Assembly (NCBI GenBank): GCA_036381835.1
Contig: DASVCA010000176.1
Span: forward strand, 1 to 52,593
Origin: DASULK01 sp036381835
Lineage (GTDB): Bacteria > Actinomycetota > Actinomycetes > Mycobacteriales > Micromonosporaceae
Length of the DNA: 52,593 nt
Direction: 5' to 3'
Below are positions 23,930-32,644 of the stretch, one piece after another. Each line of letters begins with the position of its first letter. Within the stretch, counting starts at the first letter, position 1. Both the position numbers and the translations under genes were made by a program. The notes under the pieces are model-generated. The model had not been told where the DNA came from and did no database searches. It saw only the letters and a list, made by a program, of their open reading frames with translations.

Positions 23930-24694
23930 GTGATCGAAACAGCGACACACAAAGACGTGGCAGCCCGCGCAAGCGACGTGTGGAAGATCTACGGAGACGG
24001 CGAGACCCGGGTGGTCGCACTACGAGGCGTCAGCGCCGAGTTCCATCGGGGACGATTCTCCGCGATCATGGGTCCCTCCGGATCCGGCAAATCCACCCTC
24101 ATGCACTGCCTGGCCGGGCTCGACTCGGTCACCAGAGGCACGATCGAGATCGGCGACACCGAACTGACCGGCCTGCGCGACTCACGACTCACCCGACTAC
24201 GCCGGGACAAGGTCGGATTCATCTTCCAACAATTCAACCTGCTCCCGACCCTGTCCGCCCGAGAGAACATCCTCCTGCCGTTGTCCATCGCCGGACGCAA
24301 ACCCGACCCGCAATGGTTCGACCAGGTGATCGAGGCGGTCGGCCTGCGAGACCGGCTCGACCACCGTCCCGCCCAACTGTCCGGCGGGCAACAGCAGCGG
24401 GTCGCCTGCGCCCGCGCCCTGGTCGCCCGCCCCGAGGTCGTCTTCGCCGACGAACCGACCGGCAACCTCGACTCCCGCTCCGGCGCCGAAGTGCTGCGCT
24501 TCCTCCGCGACTCGGTCCGCCGGTTCGGCCAGACCATCGTCATGGTCACCCACGACCCGGTGGCCGCCTCCTACGCCGACCAGGTGATCTTCCTCACCGA
24601 CGGGCGGATCGTCTCCGAACTCACCGACCCGACCCCCGACACGGTGCTCGACACCATGAAACGTCTCGACGTACTCAGCGAGGCCGATCACTGA
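23930..24694 (+). CDS. ABC transporter ATP-binding protein (MacB/LolD type)
   Basis: A 254-residue ATPase of the family that pairs with FtsX-like permeases. Motifs are Walker A GPSGSGKS (48-55), the Q-loop FIFQQFNLLPTLSARENI, signature LSGGQQQRVACARAL, Walker B VVFADEPTGNLDS and the H-loop VMVTHDP. The GTG at 23930 has GGAGG 7 bases upstream. Its TGA overlaps the permease ATG by one base (TGATG), so the two are coupled. Such transporters drive mechanotransmission on the outer side, for example peptide or lipid export or cell-wall signalling; the substrate is unknown. Confidence 0.93.
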   Translation: MIETATHKDVAARASDVWKIYGDGETRVVALRGVSAEFHRGRFSAIMGPSGSGKSTLMHCLAGLDSVTRGTIEIGDTELTGLRDSRLTRLRRDKVGFIFQQFNLLPTLSARENILLPLSIAGRKPDPQWFDQVIEAVGLRDRLDHRPAQLSGGQQQRVACARALVARPEVVFADEPTGNLDSRSGAEVLRFLRDSVRRFGQTIVMVTHDPVAASYADQVIFLTDGRIVSELTDPTPDTVLDTMKRLDVLSEADH

Positions 24695-27246
24695 TGCTGC
24701 GCGCCACGTTCAAGAATCTGCTAGCCCGCAAGATCCGCCTCACCCTGTCCGGCCTCGCTGTCGTCCTGGGCGTCATGTTCGTGTCGGGATCGTTCGTGCT
24801 CACCGACACACTCAGCCGATCGTTCGACGCCCTGTTCCGCGACGCCTACGCCACCACCGACGTACAGGTCTCCGCCGAACCGAAGATCAAGGTAAGCGAG
24901 TCCGAAGCGGAACAGCCAACCCCTCCCCTGCCCGCACCCCTGGTGGAAACCGTCCGCCGAATACCCGGGGTCGCCGAAGCACACGGAACGGTGCTCGCCG
25001 ACGGGGCCCGGGTGATCGGCGCCAACGGCAAAGTACTGACCTCGTTCGGCCCCCCACAACTCGGCGGCAACTGGCTCGGCGAAAACGAGTTGATCGAACT
25101 CCGCGAAGGGCGCGGCCCCATCGACGACCACGAGATCGCCGTCAACGCGTACGTCGCCGAGGCCGCCGGCCTCAAGATCGGAGACCGGGTCGGCGTGCTC
25201 AGCCTCCACCGACCGAAACGCGAATTCACGCTCGTCGGCATCTGGGGCTACAGCGGCGGCCGCGACAGCCTCGGCGGGGCACAGGAGGTCGCCTTCACCG
25301 AAACCGCCGCCCAAGAACTCATGCTCGGCGAACACGACGTGTTCACCAGCATCACGGTCGAGGCCGCAGACGGAGTCGATCCGACAGACCTACGCGACAC
25401 CATCGCCGCCCGACTCGGCGACGGATTCATGGTCAAGACCGGTGAGCAACTCTCCACCGAATCCGCCGACGCCTTCGAAGAAGGGCTGTCGTTCGTCAAC
25501 CGAATCCTGCTCGGCTTCGCGGCGGTCGCGCTGTTCGTCGGCACCTTCCTGATCATCAACACGTTCTCCATCGTCGTCGCCCAACGCACCCGAGAGCTGG
25601 CGCTACTGCGTGCCATCGGCGCCAACCGCCGCCAGGTCATCACCTCGGTACTGACCGAAGCCGCCGTCATCGGACTGATCGCCGCGACGCTCGGCACCGG
25701 AGCCGGAATCGGCGTCGGCACCCTGCTGGCCCACCTGTTCACACGATTCGCCGAAGGGCTGGAACTCGCCGGGATCAACGTGCCACCGACCGCAGTGATC
25801 AGCGCCTTCGCCGTCGGCCTGCCGGTGACCGTGATCGCGGCGGCGCTGCCAGCGCTACGCGCCTCCCGCATCCCACCCGTGGCGGCCATGCAGGACATCG
25901 CCACCCCGGACCGGCCCCTGACCGCAATCACCCTGACCGGCGCCGCGATCACAACGGCCGGAAGTGGCCTACTCACCCTCGGACTCAGCGGCCGGGCCGG
26001 CGACCAGGCGCTCTGGGCGGTCCTCGGCGGCATCCTGCTCGCGTTCATCGGAGTCGCACTGCTGACCCCGATCATCAGCCGCCCGGTGGTCTCGCTACTC
26101 GGCCGAATCTTCTCCTGGTCCCTGCCCGGCAGGCTCGGGCGGCTCAACTCCGGCCGCAACCCCCGCCGCACCGCCATCACAGCGGCCGCACTCATGGTAG
26201 GCATCGCGCTCGTCACCGGAGTATCGGTCGTCCTCGACTCAGCCAAGTCGAGCTTCGCCGCCCGCACCGCGGACACCATCCAAGCGCAACTGGTCATCTC
26301 CGGTACACAGACCGGGCCGCGGCCGCCGAGCTTCGACCCCGCCGTACTCGACCGCGCGGCCGAACTACCCGAGATGCGCGCGGTAGCCGGCATCTACCAC
26401 GACCTGGCACTGATCGACGGACGACGGGAAGCCGTCACCGCCACCAACGACCCGGCAGCGCTTGCCGCGATCTACCAGCCGACCGTCACGGCCGGCACCC
26501 TCGACCAGCTCGGCACGGAGCAGATGGCGGTCTCCACGCAGGCGGCCGCGAAACGCGGACTGTCAGTCGGCGAAACAGTGTCCGTACAGCTCAGCCGCGG
26601 TGAGGCACGCGGCTACCGGATCGTCGCCCTCTACCCACAGGAAGAACTGCCCGGCGACTTCCTCCTGCCCGCCGCAGCCGCAGCCGACTTCGCCATCCCA
26701 CAACCGGTACTCGCCTTCCTGCAGATCGCACCCGGCACCGACGTCGACCGGGTGCGGCCGAAAGTCGAAGCCCTCCTCACCGACAACCCCGAGGTATCGG
26801 TCGCCGACCGAACGACCTTCATCGAGCAACAAGCCGCCCAGTTCGACAACCTACTGACGATGATCCGGGTACTGCTCGCGTTGGCCATCGTCATCGCGGT
26901 GCTCGGCATCGTCAACACACTGGCCCTGTCGGTACTGGAACGGACCCGGGAACTCGGCATGCTCCGTGCCATCGGCCTGGGCCGCGCCCAGACCATGTGG
27001 ATGATCACCGTGGAAGCGATGGTGATCTCGGTCTTCGGCGCACTGCTCGGAGTGACGGTCGGCACCGGACTCGGCTCGGCCACGGTGCACGCGCTGCGCG
27101 ACGAAGGCATCGACAACCTGGTCCTGCCCTGGTCCGAGATGGCACTCTACCTCGGACTCGCCGCCGTCATCGGGATCATCGCCGCAGCCCTACCCGCGAT
27201 CCGCGCAGCCCGGCTCAACGTGCTCGGCGCGATCGCACACGAATAG
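24694..27246 (+). CDS. FtsX-like ABC transporter permease (double FtsX domain)
   Basis: An 850-residue permease with two FtsX/MacB_PCD units. An N-terminal transmembrane helix (LTLSGLAVVLGVMFVSGSFV) is followed by a large extracytoplasmic domain and a first FtsX core near 268-400. That core contains RTRELALLRAIGANRRQV, the cytoplasmic coupling motif. Two or so further helices lie near 415-470. A second N-terminal helix (TAITAAALMVGIALVTGVSV), a second external domain and a C-terminal FtsX core with ERTRELGMLRAIGLGRAQ complete it. It is the membrane partner of the preceding ATPase and ends just before a strong terminator hairpin. The length and duplication are typical of actinobacterial DUF214-type permeases. 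Confidence 0.92.
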   Translation: MLRATFKNLLARKIRLTLSGLAVVLGVMFVSGSFVLTDTLSRSFDALFRDAYATTDVQVSAEPKIKVSESEAEQPTPPLPAPLVETVRRIPGVAEAHGTVLADGARVIGANGKVLTSFGPPQLGGNWLGENELIELREGRGPIDDHEIAVNAYVAEAAGLKIGDRVGVLSLHRPKREFTLVGIWGYSGGRDSLGGAQEVAFTETAAQELMLGEHDVFTSITVEAADGVDPTDLRDTIAARLGDGFMVKTGEQLSTESADAFEEGLSFVNRILLGFAAVALFVGTFLIINTFSIVVAQRTRELALLRAIGANRRQVITSVLTEAAVIGLIAATLGTGAGIGVGTLLAHLFTRFAEGLELAGINVPPTAVISAFAVGLPVTVIAAALPALRASRIPPVAAMQDIATPDRPLTAITLTGAAITTAGSGLLTLGLSGRAGDQALWAVLGGILLAFIGVALLTPIISRPVVSLLGRIFSWSLPGRLGRLNSGRNPRRTAITAAALMVGIALVTGVSVVLDSAKSSFAARTADTIQAQLVISGTQTGPRPPSFDPAVLDRAAELPEMRAVAGIYHDLALIDGRREAVTATNDPAALAAIYQPTVTAGTLDQLGTEQMAVSTQAAAKRGLSVGETVSVQLSRGEARGYRIVALYPQEELPGDFLLPAAAAADFAIPQPVLAFLQIAPGTDVDRVRPKVEALLTDNPEVSVADRTTFIEQQAAQFDNLLTMIRVLLALAIVIAVLGIVNTLALSVLERTRELGMLRAIGLGRAQTMWMITVEAMVISVFGALLGVTVGTGLGSATVHALRDEGIDNLVLPWSEMALYLGLAAVIGIIAAALPAIRAARLNVLGAIAHE

Positions 27247-27251
27247 CACTC

Positions 27252-27287
27252 ATCGGGCGGGGCGCCCCCGGGGGCGCCCCGCCCGAT
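27252..27287. terminator. 36-bp perfect palindrome, likely bidirectional terminator
   Basis: A perfect palindrome with no mismatches, arms of 18 bases beginning ATCGGGCGGGG, located 5 bases after the permease stop and 19 bases from the convergent HAD stop. It would form a very stable GC-rich stem. There is no U-tract, as is usual in actinomycetes. Confidence 0.8.
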
Positions 27288-27306
27288 CAACCGTCCCAGT
27301 CGACCA

Positions 27307-27969
27307 TCAGACATCGACATCGACCCGATCCGGCGCGCCGAGCAACGCGGCCAACAACCCCAGATCCGCACGCATCAGGCTGTCCAGCAGACACACCCCC
27401 ACCTGCGGAGCGAGCGCAACCACGCTCGGCACGGCGAGCACGGCGGCACCGGCCGCCCGAGCGCTCGCCACCCCGGTCGGCGAGTCCTCCACGGCCACGC
27501 ACCGGCGGATCGGCACCGCCAACCGTCGGGCCGCCGTCAGGTACGGCATGGGGTCCGGCTTCGGCGCGCTCACCTCGTCACCGCAGACCACCACGTCGAA
27601 GTTGTCCCGCCCGAGCGTCTCCAACGCCACCTCGACCAAGTCACGGGCGGTCGAGGTGACCAGCGCGGTCGGAATGCCGGCATCCCGTACCACCCGCAGG
27701 AAACGGCGCGCCCCCGGCCGCCACCGCAACTCGGTCGCGAACAACTGCGCCACCCGACGCTGCAGCCACGCCGCGCCGAAGTCGGCGTCCCGCCAAGGCT
27801 GACCGAGGTCGTCGTACAGAATGGCCATCGCCTGCGCCATACCCGCGCCGACCATCGCCCGGCGGGCGCCCGGCGACAGCACGCCCCCGTAATGCCCGGC
27901 CAACTCGGCCAGCGCGACGTCCCACAGCCGCTCGCTGTCGATCAGCGTGCCGTCCATGTCGAACAACAC
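27307..27969 (-). CDS. HAD-family phosphatase (phosphoglycolate/beta-phosphoglucomutase-like)
   Basis: A subfamily IA HAD protein of about 220 residues. Motif I is LFDMDGTLIDSERLWD with both Asp present, motif II is ALVTSTARDL, Lys is in SAPKPDPMPYL and motif IV is AVEDSPTGVASA. The helical cap lies between about 15 and 80. It is a likely small-molecule phosphatase or mutase. The GTG at 27969 would begin the protein inside the first beta strand and has no Shine-Dalgarno. A CTG at 27993, adding LARYHPAA upstream, has a strong GGGGAGGGG 5 bases before it and may be the true start. It lies directly downstream of metH. Confidence 0.85.
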   Translation of the reverse strand: MLFDMDGTLIDSERLWDVALAELAGHYGGVLSPGARRAMVGAGMAQAMAILYDDLGQPWRDADFGAAWLQRRVAQLFATELRWRPGARRFLRVVRDAGIPTALVTSTARDLVEVALETLGRDNFDVVVCGDEVSAPKPDPMPYLTAARRLAVPIRRCVAVEDSPTGVASARAAGAAVLAVPSVVALAPQVGVCLLDSLMRADLGLLAALLGAPDRVDVDV

Positions 27970-28014
27970 GGCGGCCGGGTGATACCTGGCCAGTGCAACC
28001 CCTCCCCCGAGCTC

Positions 28015-31000
28015 CTACCTGGCGTTGAAGTAACTGGCCTCCGGATGGTGCACGACGATGGCGTCGGTGGCCTGTTCGGGCACCAGCTGAAACTCCTCCG
28101 TCAGTTGAACGCCGATCCGCCCCGCCCCGAGCAGGTCGACCAGTTTGGCGCGATCCTCCAGATTCGGGCAGGCCGGGTAGCCGAACGCGTAGCGGCAGCC
28201 CCGGTACTCGGTACGCAGCAGCCCGGCCAGATCAGCCGGATCGTCGTCCGCCACGGTCCGCCCACCCGACAGGGTCAGCTCACTGCGGATCCGACGGTGC
28301 CAGTACTCCGCCAGCGCCTCGGTGAGCTGGACGGAGAGCCCGTGCACCTCCAGGTAGTCCCGATACTCGTGGCGCGCGAACAGCTTGGCCGTGTACTCGC
28401 TGATCGACTGCCCGACCGTGACGAGTTGCAACGCCACCACATCCAATCGTCCGGACTCGCGGGTGGCGAAGAAGTCGGCCAGGCACAACCGGCGACCCTG
28501 CCGTTGCCGGGGAAAGGAGAACCGGGCCCGCTCGACACTACCGGATTCATCGAGCACGATCAGATCGTTGCCCTGCGAATAGGCCGGGAAGTAGCCGTAG
28601 ACGACGGCGGCTTCCAACACCCGATCGGCGGCGAGCCGGTCGAGCCAGTATCGCAGCCGCGGTCGCCCTTCCGTCACCACCAACTCCTCGTACGAGGGGC
28701 CGTCGCCGCCCCGCGCCCCACGCAGACCCCACTGACCCATGAAGGTCGCCCGCTCGTCGAGCAGCGCCGCGTACTCCGCCAGCGGGATCCCCTTGACCAC
28801 CCGGCTACCGAAGAACGGCGGGGCGGGCACCTCGACATCGGTGGCGACATCCGAACGCGCCGAAGCGTCGTCGAGCTCGGGAAGCGACTCGCTCACCTGC
28901 ACCCGAAGCCGCTGGCGGCGGGCCCGCCGAGCCGCCAGCACCGCCTCCCGCTCGGCGTCCACCACCGCCGGGCCGCCCCGCCGGGCGGCCATCACCCGAT
29001 CCATCAGCGCCAGACCCTCGAACGCGTCCCGGGCATAGTGGACCTCACCGTCGAACATCGACCGAAGGTCGTCCTCGACATAGGCGCGGGTGAGGGCGGC
29101 ACCGCCCAGCAGAACCGGCCACCTGCGGGCAACCCCCCGCGCCATCATCTCCTGAAGGTTCTCCTTCATCACGACGGTGCTCTTGACCAGCAGCCCGGAC
29201 ATCCCGATCGCATCCGCCCGATGCCGCTCGGCGGCGTCGAGGATCGCCGAGATCGGCTGTTTGATGCCGATGTTGACGACCTCGTACCCGTTGTTGGAGA
29301 GAATGATGTCCACCAGGTTCTTGCCGATGTCGTGCACATCGCCCTTCACCGTGGCGAGCACGATCCGGCCCTTGCCCACGTCGTCGGTGCGGTCCATGTA
29401 CGGCTCCAGGTACGCGACCGCCGCCTTCATCACCTCGGCCGACTGCAGGACAAACGGCAGCTGCATCTGTCCCGCACCGAACAGCTCACCGACCACCCGC
29501 ATCCCGTCCAACAGGATGTCGTTGACGATCGCCAGGGCGGGCCGGTCCGCCAACGCCTCGTTCAGGTCTGCCTCCAGACCGCTGCGCTCCCCGTCGATGA
29601 TGCGCCGCTTGAGCCGTTCCGGAAGCGGCAACGCGGCCAACTCCTGGGCGCGGCCGGCCCGGGTCGAAGAGGCGTCGACACCGGCGAACATCTCGATGAG
29701 CCGCTGCAACGGGTCGTACCCGGGGCGGCGGCGGTCGTAGATGAGGTCGAGCGCCACCTCACGCTGATCGTCGGGGATCTGCGCCATCGGCAGGATCTTG
29801 CTCGCGTGGACGATCGCGCTCGTCAGTCCGGCCCGCACGCACTCGTGCAGGAACACCGAGTTGAGCACCTGCCGGGCCGCCGGGTTCAGCCCGAACGACA
29901 CGTTGGAGACGCCGAGCGTGAAGTTCACCCCCGGGTATCGCTGCGCGATCCGCCGGATGGCCTCGATGGTCTCCAGCGCGTCCCGGCGGGTCTCCTCCTG
30001 GCCGGTGGTGATCGGGAAGGTCAACGTGTCGACGAGGATGTCCGCGAGCTCGAGCCCCCACCGTCCGGTCAGATCCTCGATGAGCCGGTCGGCCACCCGG
30101 ACCTTCCACTCGGCGGTACGGGCCTGGCCTTCCTCGTCGATGGTGAGGGCCACCACCGCGGCACCGTGCTCGCGGACCACCGGCATGATCCGGGCATAAC
30201 GGGAACCGGGACCATCCCCGTCCTCGAAGTTGACGGAGTTGACCACGCAGCGCCCGCCGAGCATCTCCAACCCGGCCTCGATCACCGCCGGTTCCGTGGA
30301 GTCCAACATGATCGGCAGCGTGGACGCGGTGGCGAAGCGGCCGGCCAACTCGCGCATGTCCCCGGTCCCGTCCCGCCCCACGTAGTCCACGCACAGGTCG
30401 AGCAGATGGGAGCCGTCCCGAGCCTGGCTGCGGGCGATCTCCACACACGCCTGCCAGTCCCCGGCCAGCATCGCCTCGCGGAACGCCTTCGAGCCGTTCG
30501 CGTTCGTCCGCTCCCCCACCATCAGAACGCTGGCGTCCTGAGCGAACGGCACATGGTGGTAGATCGATGAGACACCGGGTTCGTGGACCGGTTCGCGTTC
30601 CGCCGGGGCCACCCCGTGCAGGCGACGCACCACGGTCTCGATGTGCGCCGGAGTCGTCCCGCAGCAGCCGCCGATCAACGACACGCCGTACTCGGTGACG
30701 AACCGTTCCAACGCGTCGGCCAGCTCCTCGGCGGTCAACGGGTAACGGGCACCGCGGGCGGTGAGTTCGGGCAGGCCGGCGTTGGGCATCACCGACAGCG
30801 GAAGGCGGGAGTGTCGCGACAGGTACCGCAGATGCTCGGTCATCTCGGCCGGACCGGTCGCGCAGTTGAGCCCGATCAGGTCGATTCCCAGCGGTTGCAG
30901 CGCGGTGAGAGCCGCCCCGATCTCGCTGCCGAGCAGCATCGTCCCGGTGGTCTCGACGGTGACCTGGCAGATCAGCGGTACGCTGCGGCCGGTCTCGGCC

Positions 31001-31530
31001 ATCGCCCGGCGGGCACCGACCACCGCCGCCTTCGCCTGCAGCAGATCCTGGCAGGTCTCCACGATCAACGCGTCGGCACCGCCGAGCAGCAACCCGATCG
31101 CGCTGTCCAGATAGGCGTCTCTGAGCGACCGGTACGTGGCGTGCCCCAGGGTCGGCAGCTTGGTACCCGGGCCCATCGCACCGAGCACGTAACGGGGCCG
31201 GTCCGCGGTCGACCACCGGTCGGCGCACTCGCGGGCGAGCCGGGCGCCGGCCTGCGCCAGTTCGCGGATCCGGTGCTCGATGCGGTACTCGCCGAGATTG
31301 CCGAGGTTCGCCCCGAACGTGTTGGTCTCGATGCAGTCCGCACCGGCGGCCAGGTAGGCGTCGTGCACCGCCTGGACCACGTCGGGCCGGGTCACGTTCA
31401 GTACCTCGTTACACCCCTCGTAGCCGGCGAAGTCGTCGAGGGTGAGGTCGGCGGCCTGCAGCATCGTCCCCATCGCCCCGTCAGCGATGAGTACGCGACT
31501 GGCGAGGGCGTCAAGCAGCGAGGTCGGCAC
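28015..31530 (-). CDS. metH: Cobalamin-dependent methionine synthase MetH
   Basis: MetH transfers the methyl group of 5-methyltetrahydrofolate to homocysteine through cobalamin. All four modules are present in 1171 residues. The homocysteine/zinc domain has Cys223 (IGLNCATG) and Cys289-Cys290 (LIGGCCGTTP). The pterin-binding domain starts near 335 (MVGERTNANGSKAF). The cobalamin domain has VKGDVHDIGKNL, with the cobalt-ligand His near 729. The C-terminal SAM reactivation domain has YRGCRYAFGYPACPNLEDR. The GTG at 31530 has TAGCCT 6 bases upstream, pointing to a leaderless mRNA, and I see no cobalamin riboswitch. It is divergent from the PAC2 gene, as in mycobacteria (Rv2124c/Rv2125). Confidence 0.97.
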   Translation of the reverse strand: MPTSLLDALASRVLIADGAMGTMLQAADLTLDDFAGYEGCNEVLNVTRPDVVQAVHDAYLAAGADCIETNTFGANLGNLGEYRIEHRIRELAQAGARLARECADRWSTADRPRYVLGAMGPGTKLPTLGHATYRSLRDAYLDSAIGLLLGGADALIVETCQDLLQAKAAVVGARRAMAETGRSVPLICQVTVETTGTMLLGSEIGAALTALQPLGIDLIGLNCATGPAEMTEHLRYLSRHSRLPLSVMPNAGLPELTARGARYPLTAEELADALERFVTEYGVSLIGGCCGTTPAHIETVVRRLHGVAPAEREPVHEPGVSSIYHHVPFAQDASVLMVGERTNANGSKAFREAMLAGDWQACVEIARSQARDGSHLLDLCVDYVGRDGTGDMRELAGRFATASTLPIMLDSTEPAVIEAGLEMLGGRCVVNSVNFEDGDGPGSRYARIMPVVREHGAAVVALTIDEEGQARTAEWKVRVADRLIEDLTGRWGLELADILVDTLTFPITTGQEETRRDALETIEAIRRIAQRYPGVNFTLGVSNVSFGLNPAARQVLNSVFLHECVRAGLTSAIVHASKILPMAQIPDDQREVALDLIYDRRRPGYDPLQRLIEMFAGVDASSTRAGRAQELAALPLPERLKRRIIDGERSGLEADLNEALADRPALAIVNDILLDGMRVVGELFGAGQMQLPFVLQSAEVMKAAVAYLEPYMDRTDDVGKGRIVLATVKGDVHDIGKNLVDIILSNNGYEVVNIGIKQPISAILDAAERHRADAIGMSGLLVKSTVVMKENLQEMMARGVARRWPVLLGGAALTRAYVEDDLRSMFDGEVHYARDAFEGLALMDRVMAARRGGPAVVDAEREAVLAARRARRQRLRVQVSESLPELDDASARSDVATDVEVPAPPFFGSRVVKGIPLAEYAALLDERATFMGQWGLRGARGGDGPSYEELVVTEGRPRLRYWLDRLAADRVLEAAVVYGYFPAYSQGNDLIVLDESGSVERARFSFPRQRQGRRLCLADFFATRESGRLDVVALQLVTVGQSISEYTAKLFARHEYRDYLEVHGLSVQLTEALAEYWHRRIRSELTLSGGRTVADDDPADLAGLLRTEYRGCRYAFGYPACPNLEDRAKLVDLLGAGRIGVQLTEEFQLVPEQATDAIVVHHPEASYFNAR

Positions 31531-31536
31531 CCCGTC

Positions 31537-31542
31537 AGGCTA
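31537..31542 (-). promoter_or_regulatory. -10 element for leaderless metH
   Basis: TAGCCT on the minus strand, 6 bases before the metH GTG. Confidence 0.48.
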
Positions 31543-31665
31543 GTGGGTGAAGGGACACCAACCGAAGCGTTACCCCTGCTCATCCCGGATTGTGTGACGA
31601 AACTCGTGCCGCCGGGTCGGCACGCCGAGCGGTGGCTCACGGAGCCGGCCGGGCGGACGGAGACG

Positions 31666-31671
31666 TAGGCT
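31666..31671 (+). promoter_or_regulatory. -10 element for leaderless PAC2 gene
   Basis: TAGGCT is followed by 6 bases and the GTG at 31678. It faces away from the metH element in a 147-bp gap. Confidence 0.5.
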
Positions 31672-31677
31672 GACCCC

Positions 31678-32532
31678 GTGACCGAGTTTGACGGCCTGCC
31701 CGTGCTGCGTTCCCCGGTCGCCATCGCGGCTTTCGAGGGGTGGAACGATGCCGCTGATGCGTCGACGGCCGCGGTGGAGCACCTGGAGCAGGTTTGGGAC
31801 GCAGAACGCGTGGCGGCACTCGACCCGGAGGAGTTCTACGACTTCCAGGTGAACCGCCCCACGGTTCGGATCGTGGACGGCGACACCCGGCGGATCGAGT
31901 GGCCGACGACCCGCTTCAGCGTCGCCCGGCTCGACCGGATGCAGCGGGACGTGGTGCTGATCCGCGGAATCGAACCCAGCACCCGGTGGCGCACGTTCTG
32001 CGACCAGATCCTCGAGGTCTGCCATAGCCTCGAGATCAACCGTGTGGTCCTGCTCGGCGCGTTGCTCGCCGACGTCCCGTACACCCGACCGCTGCCGGTG
32101 ACCGGGAGCGCGTCGGATCGCGCCGCGATCGGCGGGCTCGTGCCGACCCGCTACGAGGGACCGACCGGGATCGTCGGGGTGCTGCACGACGCCTGCGTGC
32201 GAGCCGAACTCGACGTACTGTCGTTCTGGGTGCATGTGCCCCACTACGCCAACAACCCGCCGTGCCCGAAAGCGACGCTCACGCTGCTGCACCGGGTCGA
32301 GGAAGCGCTCGACCTGCCCGTGCCCCTGACCGATCTCGCCGAGGAGGCGGCCGAGTGGGAACGGCGGGTCCGGCTCGCGGCCGAGCAGGACGCCGAGCTC
32401 AGTGAGTATGTCCGGGAGCTGGAGGAGCGAGTCGGGGACGTCGGCATCCAGCCGCTGAGCGGCGAGGAGATCGCCGAAGAGTTCGAGAAGTACCTGCGGC
32501 GCCGCGGTGGCCCAGCGCCCGGTGGGTGGTAG
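31678..32532 (+). CDS. PAC2 family protein
   Basis: A 284-residue member of the PAC2 family (proteasome-assembly-chaperone-like fold), common in actinobacteria and archaea. Visible features are the start PVLRSPVAIAAFEGWNDAAD, the middle RVVLLGALLADVPYTRPLPV, and WVHVPHYANNPPCPKATLTL. A C-terminal helical, Glu/Arg-rich tail (about 215-284) looks like a coiled coil. Despite the family name, a role in proteasome assembly is not shown for the bacterial members. It matches Rv2125, next to metH in mycobacteria. The GTG start follows the leaderless pattern. Confidence 0.9.
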   Translation: MTEFDGLPVLRSPVAIAAFEGWNDAADASTAAVEHLEQVWDAERVAALDPEEFYDFQVNRPTVRIVDGDTRRIEWPTTRFSVARLDRMQRDVVLIRGIEPSTRWRTFCDQILEVCHSLEINRVVLLGALLADVPYTRPLPVTGSASDRAAIGGLVPTRYEGPTGIVGVLHDACVRAELDVLSFWVHVPHYANNPPCPKATLTLLHRVEEALDLPVPLTDLAEEAAEWERRVRLAAEQDAELSEYVRELEERVGDVGIQPLSGEEIAEEFEKYLRRRGGPAPGGW

Positions 32533-32582
32533 CCGGCGCGGGTAGTCGTCTATCCGGGGTTGGATTTTTGTGTGTTGTCGTT

Positions 32583-32599
32583 GTGGTGTCGGACACCAC
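32583..32599. promoter_or_regulatory. Putative GntR operator palindrome
   Basis: GTGGTGTCGGACACCAC, perfect 8-bp arms around one G. It lies between a possible -35 (TTGTGG, 32581-32586) and a -10 (TAGCAT, 32605-32610) of the GntR gene. Three CTAG tetramers follow at about 32612-32628. The position fits autorepression. Confidence 0.45.
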
Positions 32600-32644
32600 G
32601 CGTATAGCATCCTAGGAACCTAGCCCTAGAAGGAGGCCGGGGAC

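Noticed and set aside
27892..30570. An 892-codon open frame opposite metH
   Set aside because: It is purely antisense to a complete MetH with all catalytic motifs; its composition is typical of a shadow frame.
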